Of a stretch of DNA of 64,000 bases, positions 1-7,786 are shown one piece after another (the first letter of the stretch is position 1; each line of letters opens with the position of its first letter). Under the pieces are notes generated by a model that was not told where the DNA came from, searched no databases, and saw only the letters and a program-made list of their open reading frames with translations. The stretch is taken from assembly GCA_905193225.1 (NCBI GenBank), contig CAJJNV010000003.1, forward strand, positions 1-64,000. Direction: 5' to 3'. The translations under genes were made by a program, and so were the position numbers. Source of the DNA: an uncultured Oscillospiraceae bacterium (lineage in GTDB: Bacteria > Bacillota > Clostridia > Oscillospirales > Acutalibacteraceae).

Positions 1-55
1 GATGGTTTGACATGACCGTGTAATCTCTGGTCTTTTCAATGCGAAAAACTGCCAT
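1..55 (-). CDS. 5' end of an ICE replication-initiator-type protein (partial)
   Basis: Only the first 18 codons are in the window (MAVFRIEKTRDYTVMSNH); the gene runs off the left edge. A consensus AAGGAGG lies 9 bases before the ATG. This N-terminus resembles the helix-turn-helix replisome-organiser (DUF6017-type) proteins carried by integrative and conjugative elements of Clostridia, which typically begin with a MAVFRVE...YTVMSNHHL-like stretch. The family assignment is from memory of that signature and rests on 18 residues. It implies the element continues to the left of the window. Confidence 0.6.
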   Translation of the reverse strand, partial: MAVFRIEKTRDYTVMSNH

Positions 56-226
56 GCCTGATACCTCCTTCCTCATGGTTTGAAAAGTGTTGATTTTCGG
101 TGTTTCCTCCGTCTGTATCTCTCCCATACCCTTCACATGGGAAAACATCCATGCCCCTTTCGGTTCGTGGCACAGAGGGGAAGGAACAGCGGATTTTCCA
201 CCTTTTTTGATACAGTTTTCAGTTCC

Positions 227-748
227 CTACAATTCACGGTCTTTGTGGTCATAGCGGAGGTTGCCAGCTATGACCTTCGCATGGTTCTTTATTTTGATAA
301 ATCCCTTGTCCTGGTTCTCCAGGGCCTTTCCGTATCCGGCTTCGGTCAGGAACAGGCGCATTTTATCACCCTTGTATCCCATGGGGGACTCATGGGAGAG
401 GACGTCAAAGACGATCATGTGGCGGGTATCGGGATCGAACCGCTCCAGGGCCATGATATCGTGACCGGTCATCTTCTGGGCACCGGATTGCTGCCTGGCC
501 TCCGCCAACATTTCCCCGATAGTCCTTGCCTTGCCGGGCAGACGGTAATTCTTCTGAACATCCCGGATCACATCCATGCACTCCTTATCGGAGAGAGGAC
601 GGAGCTTTTTCAAAAGGCCTTCCGCCGTGTCCTTCATGGCCTTGTCAGGTGCATAGCGCCAGGTCATGTAAATTTCATTCAGAGCGGCCCCCTGGCTGGT
701 GCCCTCGACCTGATAGATCATCCTTTTTTCAGCTTCACTTAAATTCAT
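227..748 (-). CDS. ICE-associated conserved hypothetical protein
   Basis: 173 residues with a good Shine-Dalgarno (AGGAAGGAG) before the ATG. The protein is highly charged and soluble, with no signal peptide or membrane segment. The C-terminal half contains a GHDIMALERFDPDTRHMIVF-type stretch and a YKGDKMRLFL segment that I associate with accessory proteins of Firmicutes conjugative elements; I cannot name a function. It lies upstream of, and on the same strand as, the replication-initiator start at the window edge, which supports a mobile-element origin. Longer open frames on the opposite strand here are shadows. Confidence 0.65.
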   Translation of the reverse strand: MNLSEAEKRMIYQVEGTSQGAALNEIYMTWRYAPDKAMKDTAEGLLKKLRPLSDKECMDVIRDVQKNYRLPGKARTIGEMLAEARQQSGAQKMTGHDIMALERFDPDTRHMIVFDVLSHESPMGYKGDKMRLFLTEAGYGKALENQDKGFIKIKNHAKVIAGNLRYDHKDREL

Positions 749-774
749 TTATCCGGCTCCTTCCTAAAATGGGC

Positions 775-810
775 AACAAAAAAGCCACAGGTTTTTTATG
801 CCTGCGGCTT
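775..810 (-). terminator. Intrinsic terminator, minus strand
   Basis: Read on the minus strand, AAGCCGCAGG pairs with CCUGUGGCUU (one G-U pair) and is followed by a run of six U. It would end a transcript coming from the right, just before the gene at 227-748. No complete gene is visible there, so the transcript may be a short RNA or a remnant. Confidence 0.7.
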
Positions 811-845
811 GTGCCATGCTTCGCTTATGTGGGAGCGGAAGACAA

Positions 846-887
846 CAGAAAAGGGATACCATTCGTGAAAATAGTATCCCTGCTCTG
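846..887. repeat. Inverted repeat in element-edge intergenic region
   Basis: AGGGATAC (852-859) and GTATCCCT (874-881) form a perfect 8-bp inverted repeat around a 14-base spacer. CAGA/TCTG (846-849, 884-887) extends the arms after a small internal loop. There is no T run, so it is not a terminator. It may be a nick-site region, a protein-binding site or an element-end motif. Confidence 0.5.
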
Positions 888-1151
888 TAAACTTATTCAA
901 TTTTTGATGGTTGCATTGTCTGTCACTGTCCACAAAGCCTTGATTTTACTTGTTTTTCTCAACCATCCTTATCAAAGCCTTGCATTTGTGCGGTTTTTCC
1001 ATACCTATATTGCAAAAGTAAGCAGCAGCTATATTGGGGGCAAATCTCGATCTGAATTGCGAATATGTTCCCTAATGTTATATCTGTGGTAAGAGTCGAG
1101 AAATCGGCTCTTTTCTTATTTCCTTTTTAAGGGGGAAGGATGTAGATATGT

Positions 1152-1208
1152 ATGATTATGCTTCTCGGAATGATCCTGTATGCGCTCAAAAAACGCCGCG
1201 CGGAATGA
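1152..1208 (+). CDS. Possible 18-residue hydrophobic peptide
   Basis: ATG at 1152 preceded by AAGGGGGAAGG gives MIMLLGMILYALKKRRAE and a stop: one short hydrophobic stretch followed by a basic tail. A plus-strand terminator follows 27 bases later (1235-1283), so a complete short transcription unit is possible. Two readings are a small membrane (toxin-like) peptide, or the decayed tail of a sortase-anchored surface protein, whose C-termini look alike. Too short to be sure that it is translated. Confidence 0.3.
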   Translation: MIMLLGMILYALKKRRAE

Positions 1209-1234
1209 TAGGGTTCAAACAACTAAAGCAAACC

Positions 1235-1283
1235 AAAAGCCCATCGAGGAGATATTGATCTTCCTTAATGGGCTTTTTGTTTT
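1235..1283 (+). terminator. Intrinsic terminator, plus strand
   Basis: AAAAGCCCAT (1235-1244) pairs with ATGGGCTTTT (1268-1277) and is followed by a T-rich run. It works best for plus-strand transcripts. It lies just beyond the 3' end of the decayed MATE gene on the other strand. Confidence 0.7.
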
Positions 1284-1289
1284 TGGCCT

Positions 1290-1818
1290 CTATCGTATTC
1301 GTTGGGGAATCGGCAAATGCTCTTTTATTGGTTGTTTAGTAATCTTTTCGAGCTTCTCATATACAGTAAAACGCCAGCAGCAGAGAAAGTACATCCGCCA
1401 CAGGCTGCGCCCGGAACAGTCCTGTTTCGTGAAAGGTCGCGCCGAGGATGAACATAGCCGGAGTGTAAATAAGACCCTGACGGGAGATATTGACGATTAG
1501 GGATTCCGTTGCCGCGCCGTGTGTTTGCAGCGCGCTGATCAGCACATAGAATACGTCAAACAGGAAGCTGGTGCAAAGGAGAATGCGGGCAAAGGAAACG
1601 CCGCAGTCATACGCCGCCGCATCCGTGAGGAATACGCTGACGATCTGCCCGGTAAAGAGGCAGCAGATCAGCGTCAGTACGGTGCTGAGGGAAAAGGCAA
1701 ATATCAGCGTGAATTTGAGGGCGATTCTGTAACGCTCCCGGTTTTTCGCACCGACAGAGTAGCCGAGCCATTTTTCTTTGCCTGTGACATTCTGCGAATG
1801 AATGCGACTGTCAAACAA
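1290..1818 (-). pseudogene. MATE-family efflux protein, 3' remnant with frameshift
   Basis: The frame encodes the C-terminal third of a MATE multidrug/Na+ antiporter: a GYSVGAKNRER motif (MATE proteins have GY-GAKN here) followed by four hydrophobic segments and a QPVADVLSLLLA end. The usual roughly 450 residues are cut to about 170, and an in-frame stop sits directly upstream of 1818. Near 1365 a TTTT run shifts the frame: the open frame stops at 1357, but shifting by one base continues through a hydrophilic tail (TVYEKLEKITKQPIKEH...) to a stop at 1290. Loss of the 5' end plus this frameshift makes it a pseudogene, probably broken by the same rearrangement that brought in the mobile element. 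Confidence 0.75.
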
Positions 1819-1841
1819 TTATGCCGACAACATCCCGCCTT

Positions 1842-4268
1842 TTATTTTTCATCAACTTCATCGATTTTATAAGATTTACATATCGTGGCAATTCCGCGAA
1901 CAATATGACCGTTTCCGAGTTCCACGAGGCCCTCGGAAAGATTCCACTGCATGGATTTTCCGGCCGAAAGAGAAAGTGTGCGCACACAGTTTGTGTCAAA
2001 AATCCGCTGCATAAAAATGGCCCCCTTGATGTGGTTGTCCCGCTTAAGTCCCGCGGGCAGTTTTTTTGCTTTTTTCAGCTGCTTCTTTGCTGCACCGCAA
2101 ACGGCATTGTACAGAATCCTGCCCATAAAAGTTTTCTGAAAATCGCAGAAGCGGCTTTCCATTGTCAGAGGAAGAACAGGCGGCTCGTCGGGCAGCGGTC
2201 TGCCGAGCAAATCGGCAAATTCAGTGTTGCCGACGGGCTTTGCACCTTTCATTATTTCGTTGATATTATACGGATAGGGCGACGTTGCTCTCACACCTTC
2301 CGACACCGTCAGCGGGGCGGTCAGGCGGATATCCTCACTTGATGCGCCGACTTCAATCGTATATTCTCCGTTTTCAAGCGCCCATGATTTTGTTTTGGTA
2401 TTCCAAAACGCAAGTTCCGACAAAGTAAACGAGAGTGTGACAGCCCTTTCTTCACCCGCTTTTAGATATATTTTTCGGAATGCACGCAGTTCGCTTTCCG
2501 GCTTGAAAACAGCAGAATCTTCATTGTTTTTCACATAAAGCTGAACGACCTCCGCGCCGTCGCGGCCGCCTGTATTGCAAACGGTCAGAGCCGCGGTAAC
2601 AACCCCGTTTTTGCTCGTCACGGCAAGGTCTTTGTATTCAAAATCCGTGTAGGACAGCCCGAAGCCGAACGGGAAAGCGGGCTTCACCTTTGCTGTTTTG
2701 GCATAGCGGTAGCCGACGAAAACACTCTCCTTGTAAAGCTCGTTTACCTTTTTGCTGTATTCTTCGCCGTAAGGAACATCGGCATAGTGTTTGTACCAGG
2801 TCTCCGCAAGCTTGCCCGACGGATTGGCTTCGCCGAAAATCAGCCTTGCCCCCGCTTCGCCGCCGCATTGACCCGGCAGATACAGATTCAAAATGGCATT
2901 GACGCCCTCTGCAAAGGGAAGCTCCGCAGGCGAGCCGCCCGAAAACACAACGACAATCTTTTTGCCCGTTTTTATCAAAGCATTGACCAGTTCCGACTGA
3001 TCGTCCGGAAGGCGCATATGCGCTCTGTCGCCGCCCTCGCTTTCGGCAAGGTCGGTAAGCCCGATGTACAAAAGAACAGTCTCGTATTTCTCCGCGAGCG
3101 CAACCGCCTCCGCAATCGGCTTGCCTTCCGCGGGATCGACTCCAGCGCTGTAACCGCGTGCATATTCGTATTTTATTCCGCGCGAATCAAATGCGTCTTT
3201 GTGCGTAACAACCCTTGTGGGTGAGATCATCGAGCTGCCTGAGCCCTGATAGCGCATTTTTTCAAACAGCTCGCCGATGACACAGATCGGTTTTGTCCGA
3301 TCAAGCGGTAATGCACCGTCATTCTTCATCAGCACAGCGCTGTCCGCCGCAACTTCTGAGGCAAGCTCCGCATGAGCGTCGCGGTCAAAATCATCCGTTC
3401 TTGTTGCCGCATCCGCATATTTTTCAGTCGCGGTAAGGATGCGGGAAACGCAGGTATTGGCTTCATTCTCGGAAAGGCTGCCGTCAGATAGCGCGTCATA
3501 AATCTTTTTCAGGCTGACCTCCATATCTCCCGGCATTTCTAAGTCCTCTCCGGCGCGGATTCCGGCAATGCGGTCATGCGTGCCGCCCCAGTCACTCATC
3601 ACGATGCCGTCAAAGCCCCATTCCGTTCGCAGAACATCGGTAAGAAGCCACTTGTTTTCGGAAGAAAAAGTGCCGTTTATCCGATTATATGAGGACATTA
3701 CAGCTCCGGGCTTTCCTTCCTTTACGGCCGTTTCAAACGGTTTTAGATAAATTTCCCGCACGGCTCTTTCATCGGCAACGGAATTACCGACAGAACGGAA
3801 GTTTTCCTGATTGTTGAGCGCAAAGTGCTTGACGCAGGCACTCACGCCCATTGACTGCACACCGCGCACGAACGCCGCGCCGAATTTCCCCGCAAGAAGA
3901 GGGTCTTCGCTGTAATATTCAAAATTTCTGCCGCAAAGCGGGTTACGCTTGATGTTGACGCCGGGCCCCAAGAGCATATGCACCCCATAACAGCGACATT
4001 CCTCCCCGATCGCCTGTCCGACCTTTTCGGCATTTTCGGGATTCCAAGAGGACGCCATGCACGCCGCCGTCGGAAATGCGGTTGCCGGCTCACTTTTTGA
4101 GACCCCGTTGTCCCCACTGTCGATCTGCTTGCGCAGTCCGTGAGGGCCGTCTGCCATGGAAAGGCGCGGAATGCTCAGCCGCGGTACTCCGCAGGTATAC
4201 ATAAAATCCGTGCCCTGCAAGAGCGCAGACTTTTCTTTTATTGTAAGTTCAGAAGCCTTGTTTTTCAT
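1842..4268 (-). CDS. GH3 family beta-glucosidase-like glycoside hydrolase
   Basis: 808 residues, cytoplasmic (no signal peptide). The order is a GH3 N-terminal barrel with the nucleophile motif VMSDWGG (Asp near residue 226), the alpha/beta sandwich domain with the ESEGGDR motif, and a fibronectin-III-like domain (ELRAFRKIYLKAGE...), then about 110 further residues of unknown role. This is the domain order of bacterial beta-glucosidases and related beta-xylosidases; the substrate cannot be read from sequence. A strong -10 (TATAAT, 4301-4306 on the complement) with a poor -35 suggests activator dependence. The divergent AraC-type regulator next door is the obvious candidate, acting on a glucoside- or xyloside-induced gene. 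Confidence 0.9.
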   Translation of the reverse strand: MKNKASELTIKEKSALLQGTDFMYTCGVPRLSIPRLSMADGPHGLRKQIDSGDNGVSKSEPATAFPTAACMASSWNPENAEKVGQAIGEECRCYGVHMLLGPGVNIKRNPLCGRNFEYYSEDPLLAGKFGAAFVRGVQSMGVSACVKHFALNNQENFRSVGNSVADERAVREIYLKPFETAVKEGKPGAVMSSYNRINGTFSSENKWLLTDVLRTEWGFDGIVMSDWGGTHDRIAGIRAGEDLEMPGDMEVSLKKIYDALSDGSLSENEANTCVSRILTATEKYADAATRTDDFDRDAHAELASEVAADSAVLMKNDGALPLDRTKPICVIGELFEKMRYQGSGSSMISPTRVVTHKDAFDSRGIKYEYARGYSAGVDPAEGKPIAEAVALAEKYETVLLYIGLTDLAESEGGDRAHMRLPDDQSELVNALIKTGKKIVVVFSGGSPAELPFAEGVNAILNLYLPGQCGGEAGARLIFGEANPSGKLAETWYKHYADVPYGEEYSKKVNELYKESVFVGYRYAKTAKVKPAFPFGFGLSYTDFEYKDLAVTSKNGVVTAALTVCNTGGRDGAEVVQLYVKNNEDSAVFKPESELRAFRKIYLKAGEERAVTLSFTLSELAFWNTKTKSWALENGEYTIEVGASSEDIRLTAPLTVSEGVRATSPYPYNINEIMKGAKPVGNTEFADLLGRPLPDEPPVLPLTMESRFCDFQKTFMGRILYNAVCGAAKKQLKKAKKLPAGLKRDNHIKGAIFMQRIFDTNCVRTLSLSAGKSMQWNLSEGLVELGNGHIVRGIATICKSYKIDEVDEK

Positions 4269-4300
4269 AGGTAGACCCCTCCCAAGTTCAGTCTATTGCC

Positions 4301-4357
4301 ATTATATCAAATGCGCCCTCCTTTGTATTGCATAATTGTACTAATTATGATACAATT
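4301..4357. promoter_or_regulatory. Divergent GH3/AraC control region
   Basis: For the AraC gene: TTGTAT (4323-4328), 17 bases, TATGAT (4346-4351). For the GH3 gene on the other strand: TATAAT (complement of 4301-4306) without a clear -35. An inverted repeat AATTGTA-N10-TACAATT (4334-4340, 4351-4357) overlaps the AraC -10 and lies upstream of the GH3 -10. It is a candidate operator for autoregulation and activation. Confidence 0.55.
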
Positions 4358-4379
4358 GTATCGAATTGAGGTAAGGTCA

Positions 4380-5570
4380 ATGGGAAAGACTGATTTTGAA
4401 TATTTGTGTTCGGTAATAGCCGGTCTGTCCGGAGTTCCGGTGCGGATCTTTCACGGAGAAAACAAGACTTTTTATTCTTTCGTCGGCAGACTCCCGCGTG
4501 ACCCTATGGACATCTATCGAAAAGAAATTTTCGCAATTAAAAAACATATCGGCTACTATATGACTTCACAGTTTCAGTATTACGGTGTTGTCAAGCGCGG
4601 AAAAACAAGAGTTGTGATGGGTCCGACCCGGCAGGTCAATGTCAGCGATGCGGAATTGCGTTCTCTTGCATTTCTCGCAGACGTCCCGCCGGACGATACC
4701 GATGACTTTGTTGCAGGAATGAAAAGCATTGTTCCTATGCCGCTCGAAAGCGTGATGCAGACACTTTGCGCCGTCAATTATATTCTCAACGACGAAAAAG
4801 TCACCCTTGCCGACTTGACCGTTTATGACGAAATGCAATCGGGATTTTCGTTGCAGATGGCATCCGAAAAACCGCTTGATACATCCGAGCAGACGGCGGC
4901 GCTGCATAACACGCTTTCGCTTGAACAAACATTGATGAACATCGTACACAAGGGCGATACGGCGGTGCTTGCGGAATGGGCAAAAAACGCGCCGGCCGTT
5001 CGCGGCGGAGTCATCGCCTTTGATCAACTGCGCCAGATGAAGAATATGTTTATCGTGTCCGTTACACTTGCGTCCCGTGCCGCTATCAAAGGAGGAATGG
5101 ATGCGGATGATGCACTGATGCTTTCCGACCGATACATTCAGCGCTGTGAGCTTACGAACACGGCGGAGGAAATCTCAAATCTTCAATTCAATATGATTTC
5201 GGATTATACTGCACGAGTAGAATCTCTGCACATCGGAAGCAACCCGTCTCAACTTGTTACCGCCGTATTAAGCTATATTCAGCATCACCTCTCCGAGCCG
5301 ATCACAACCGAACAGATTGCCGCTTCACTCTATATCAGCCGTACGCACCTGTCAGCGCGCTTTCACAAAGAAGCCGGCATAACTCTTTCGGATTATATTC
5401 TGAAAGAGAAAACGGAGGAGGCAAAACGCCTTCTCCGCTATACTGACAAATCTCTTGCAGCGATTTCCGCCTATCTCGGCTTTTCCTCGCAAAGTCATTT
5501 TTCAAGAACATTCCGTAAATATGCAGGTATCACGCCCGGCGAATACCGCACAAAGCACGCAGGGCATTAA
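4380..5570 (+). CDS. AraC family transcriptional regulator
   Basis: 396 residues from the ATG at 4380, chosen because GAGGTAAGG lies just upstream; the longer frame from 4296 has no such site and covers the promoter. The last about 100 residues form two helix-turn-helix units of the AraC/XylS type (ITTEQIAASLYISRTHLSARF, then AISAYLGFSSQSHFSRTFRK, ending in the family's GxxPxEYR). The N-terminal 280 residues are an uncharacterised sensor region. It is transcribed divergently from the GH3 glucosidase and probably controls it in response to a sugar ligand. Its stop codon overlaps the end of the decayed Fic gene on the other strand. Confidence 0.85.
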   Translation: MGKTDFEYLCSVIAGLSGVPVRIFHGENKTFYSFVGRLPRDPMDIYRKEIFAIKKHIGYYMTSQFQYYGVVKRGKTRVVMGPTRQVNVSDAELRSLAFLADVPPDDTDDFVAGMKSIVPMPLESVMQTLCAVNYILNDEKVTLADLTVYDEMQSGFSLQMASEKPLDTSEQTAALHNTLSLEQTLMNIVHKGDTAVLAEWAKNAPAVRGGVIAFDQLRQMKNMFIVSVTLASRAAIKGGMDADDALMLSDRYIQRCELTNTAEEISNLQFNMISDYTARVESLHIGSNPSQLVTAVLSYIQHHLSEPITTEQIAASLYISRTHLSARFHKEAGITLSDYILKEKTEEAKRLLRYTDKSLAAISAYLGFSSQSHFSRTFRKYAGITPGEYRTKHAGH

Positions 5571-5980
5571 ACCCGGAACAAAACATTCAATATATTGTGT
5601 TTCAGGAATTCCTTGAACATAATCAGCCGCCCGACACGTCCGTTGCCGTCCCGGAAAGGGATGAATGCGCTCAAACCGCACATGAAATGCAAGGACATCT
5701 TCAAGCGTCACCGTTTCCTTGCCGTTATACGCATCGAGCAGCCTTTTCATTCCCGCCGGCACTTGCTCGGGCAAGGTTGTTTCCCGCCTGCCGACCTCAT
5801 TCGGCAGCTTTTTGTAATCGCCGACGGCAAACCAATCTTTCCTTGCGTTGCTTGTTCCGGTTTTCAGAATAAATTGCAGGTGCTTGATAAAGTTTCCGCT
5901 GAGCTGCGGTTTTGCGCTTTCAATGACCTCGTCAATACAGCGGAAGTGATTGACATTTTCGATGATTTCAAATTGAACAT
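5567..5980 (-). pseudogene. Fic-domain protein remnant (frameshifted, truncated)
   Basis: Translation of the minus strand gives a Fic-family stretch: NHFRCIDEVIE, FIKHLQFILKTGTSNARKDW, FAVGDYKKLPNEVGG-like and FHVRFERIHPF. The catalytic motif HPFxDGNGRxxR is broken by one extra base at about 5655: the open frame reads HPFPGRQR, while the shifted frame reads DGNGRVGRLIMFKEFLKHN before stopping at 5567. The N-terminal part is also missing, since homology stops at the terminator at 5981. Fic proteins transfer AMP to target proteins and are often toxin components; this copy is dead. Confidence 0.8.
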
Positions 5981-6021
5981 AAAGAGGTCATCCCAATCTG
6001 CAAATCGGGATGACCTCTTTT
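5981..6021 (-). terminator. Strong intrinsic terminator of the aconitase X operon
   Basis: AAAGAGGTCATCCC (5981-5994) and GGGATGACCTCTTT (6007-6020) make a perfect 14-bp stem with T-rich flanks on both strands. It ends the minus-strand operon 6034-9838 and could also stop plus-strand transcripts. Confidence 0.9.
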
Positions 6022-6033
6022 GTCGTTTTCTTT

Positions 6034-6480
6034 TTATTCAACCGTTACTAATCCGTTCTCGGAAACGGTAATCTTCATACCGTCCTTAACATAGGCAAGA
6101 AATTCCTCGCCAAGCGTATCAATAACCGGCATATTTTCGCCTTCCAGCCACACATCTGAGAGGATTGCTCCGGCAGCGGCAAGCGAATCGATGGGTTCGG
6201 AAAAAAGCATACACGCAGGATTTCGTCCCATAGAGCAGGCGCAGTACAGCACCAGTCCCCCCGTTGTCGATCCGATGGTACGCGGCAGGCACAGTGCCTT
6301 GCCCAGCATCTGCTTCCCGTAGAGATCGGGGTTGTTCTGATCTCCGCAGGTGGCCTTCTTGTCGCCGAATTGCAGCGCTTTCTGAAAAGATGCAAGCGTG
6401 TTCAGGCCGCCGTGGGAAACCAACGCTTCTGCCGTCACTTGTCCTGCTGCAACAACTCTGCCTTGAAAAGTCTTTTTCAT
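6034..6480 (-). CDS. Aconitase X swivel (small) subunit, DUF126
   Basis: 148 residues matching the DUF126 swivelling domain of aconitase X (AcnX): an N-terminal G-V-A-G-beta motif, SHGGLNTLASF, and GKALCLPRTIGSTTGG, in which the conserved Ser/Thr/Gly loop closes on the substrate. In two-subunit AcnX enzymes this partner completes the active site of the large subunit. The ATG overlaps the stop of the large-subunit gene by four bases (ATGA) and a good Shine-Dalgarno (AGGAGG) sits inside the end of that gene, so translation is coupled. Characterised bacterial AcnX enzymes dehydrate cis-3-hydroxy-L-proline and archaeal ones dehydrate 5-phosphomevalonate; the substrate here is unknown. Confidence 0.85.
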   Translation of the reverse strand: MKKTFQGRVVAAGQVTAEALVSHGGLNTLASFQKALQFGDKKATCGDQNNPDLYGKQMLGKALCLPRTIGSTTGGLVLYCACSMGRNPACMLFSEPIDSLAAAGAILSDVWLEGENMPVIDTLGEEFLAYVKDGMKITVSENGLVTVE

Positions 6481-7769
6481 GCCTTGCTTCCTCCTTTTGT
6501 GATCTGCTCGAGAATTTCGTCATCGGTGTAGTAGCGTGCGCTGGTGTAGGTGCGCAGTTTATTGCTGGAGGTAATCACCGGCATACTGGTGCTCAGCGGG
6601 TTATTCATATACATCAGCGGGCAGATGAAGCTTGTAATGACGCCGGTTTTTTCCAGACGGGCGGCATAGGGCGTACTCTGAAATTTTTTCAGCACGGCAG
6701 GGGCCGCAGTAAAAACGGTGGGAATGACCACGCGGCTGTTCCCGGCGGCTTTCAGACCCTCCTCTACGCGCTGTGTCCAGGAAATCAGCTGTTCCAAGCT
6801 CATATGCGGGCAACCCATAAAGCAAAGCTTGGGTTTGGCGTCCTTCTTTTTCCAGATCACGGGATAGCTGTCATAAACACGCTGAAGTTCGGCATCATCG
6901 ATTACATAAACCTGCGCATTCTCCCGCACAAGTTCCTGACCGTATTTGACCGCTTCGGGCGTAATGTTTTCAACATGGTACAGGCCAACGGCGCCGTTGG
7001 ATGCGGTTGCCGCACCGAAATCCTTCAAATAGGTCTTGGCGGCATCGTCCAGCGTTCCTCCAAGCCACTTGTCAAGGCCGCGGATAAAGGGAACATCCTC
7101 CATAACCTTCATCCCGATAGCAGAACCAAGCAGTTGTGCCTCCGGCTTTTTTGTTGTGCGCACCTCGACGATCCAGTCGGCGCGCCGTCCTTCATCCTTC
7201 AAAAGGCCAAAAGAGGGAACATATCCGACAACAGAGCCCATCAGGTCAATAATGCCTGAATTGCGGTTACAGCGCGCGCCAAGCACCGAGTTTGCATAAA
7301 CAACCGCCGACGATTCCGACCACGAGAGAACTTCTCCGAAGCCGGGCGTATTACCGACTTCGTCCATATAGCAGGTGCAGGTGAAGGCATCCGGATCCAT
7401 CAGCCCGAGCTTGCCCAGCTGCTTTTCATAGTAGTCCTGCCTTGTATACATAAAATGATTAAACACAAAGTTTTGCAAAAAGCTGCTGGGAACCTTCGGA
7501 TCCAGCGGACGCGGGTCGGCAGAAAACTTCTGCGCAGAAACCGCACCGGCATCAAGCAGCTGCTCCATCAGGTGATAAACCGGTCCAAGGGCCTTGAGGC
7601 CGAAAGAGGTAACCAGGTGGTTGTACTTGCTTGTCACAGGCACCATTTCATCCGCACCGAACAGTTCTCCGTAACGTATGAGTGTCTGCATAACTTTTGC
7701 CATGGTTTCACCCCGGGAGCCATTCAGGATTTCCTGCTGCTCCGGTGTGAGTTTCATTTGATATTCCAT
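6477..7769 (-). CDS. Aconitase X catalytic (large) subunit, DUF521
   Basis: 430 residues, the usual length of the AcnX large subunit. Conserved stretches include MVPVTSKYN near the start, CTCYMDEVGNTPGFGE, WSESSAVVYANSVLGARCNRNSG and CFMGCPHMSLEQL. The cysteines in these segments are the expected iron-sulfur ligands. The reaction is expected to be a hydro-lyase dehydration of a hydroxylated acid. The neighbour is an old-yellow-enzyme type reductase, which suggests a dehydrate-then-reduce pathway acting on an unsaturated acid rather than proline catabolism alone; that is inference. Confidence 0.85.
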   Translation of the reverse strand: MEYQMKLTPEQQEILNGSRGETMAKVMQTLIRYGELFGADEMVPVTSKYNHLVTSFGLKALGPVYHLMEQLLDAGAVSAQKFSADPRPLDPKVPSSFLQNFVFNHFMYTRQDYYEKQLGKLGLMDPDAFTCTCYMDEVGNTPGFGEVLSWSESSAVVYANSVLGARCNRNSGIIDLMGSVVGYVPSFGLLKDEGRRADWIVEVRTTKKPEAQLLGSAIGMKVMEDVPFIRGLDKWLGGTLDDAAKTYLKDFGAATASNGAVGLYHVENITPEAVKYGQELVRENAQVYVIDDAELQRVYDSYPVIWKKKDAKPKLCFMGCPHMSLEQLISWTQRVEEGLKAAGNSRVVIPTVFTAAPAVLKKFQSTPYAARLEKTGVITSFICPLMYMNNPLSTSMPVITSSNKLRTYTSARYYTDDEILEQITKGGSKA

Positions 7770-7786
7770 TGCTGCCCATTCCTTTC

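Larger units (their letters stand above)
749..1289. other. Intergenic stretch at the mobile-element edge
   Basis: About 540 bases without a convincing long gene. It holds the minus-strand terminator (775-810), the inverted repeat (846-887), a short peptide frame (1152-1208) and a terminator (1235-1283). The plus-strand frame across 526-1092 runs through both the antisense of the 227-748 gene and these RNA structures and is not credible as a protein. The change from element-like to chromosomal content must fall in or near this stretch, but I could not identify direct repeats that would mark an attachment site. Confidence 0.5.

Noticed and set aside
526..1092. 188-residue plus-strand frame at the element edge
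   Set aside because: The first half is antisense to the 227-748 gene and the rest runs through a terminator and an inverted repeat.
5595..6071. 158-residue plus-strand frame
   Set aside because: Antisense to the Fic remnant, whose minus-strand translation clearly matches the Fic family.
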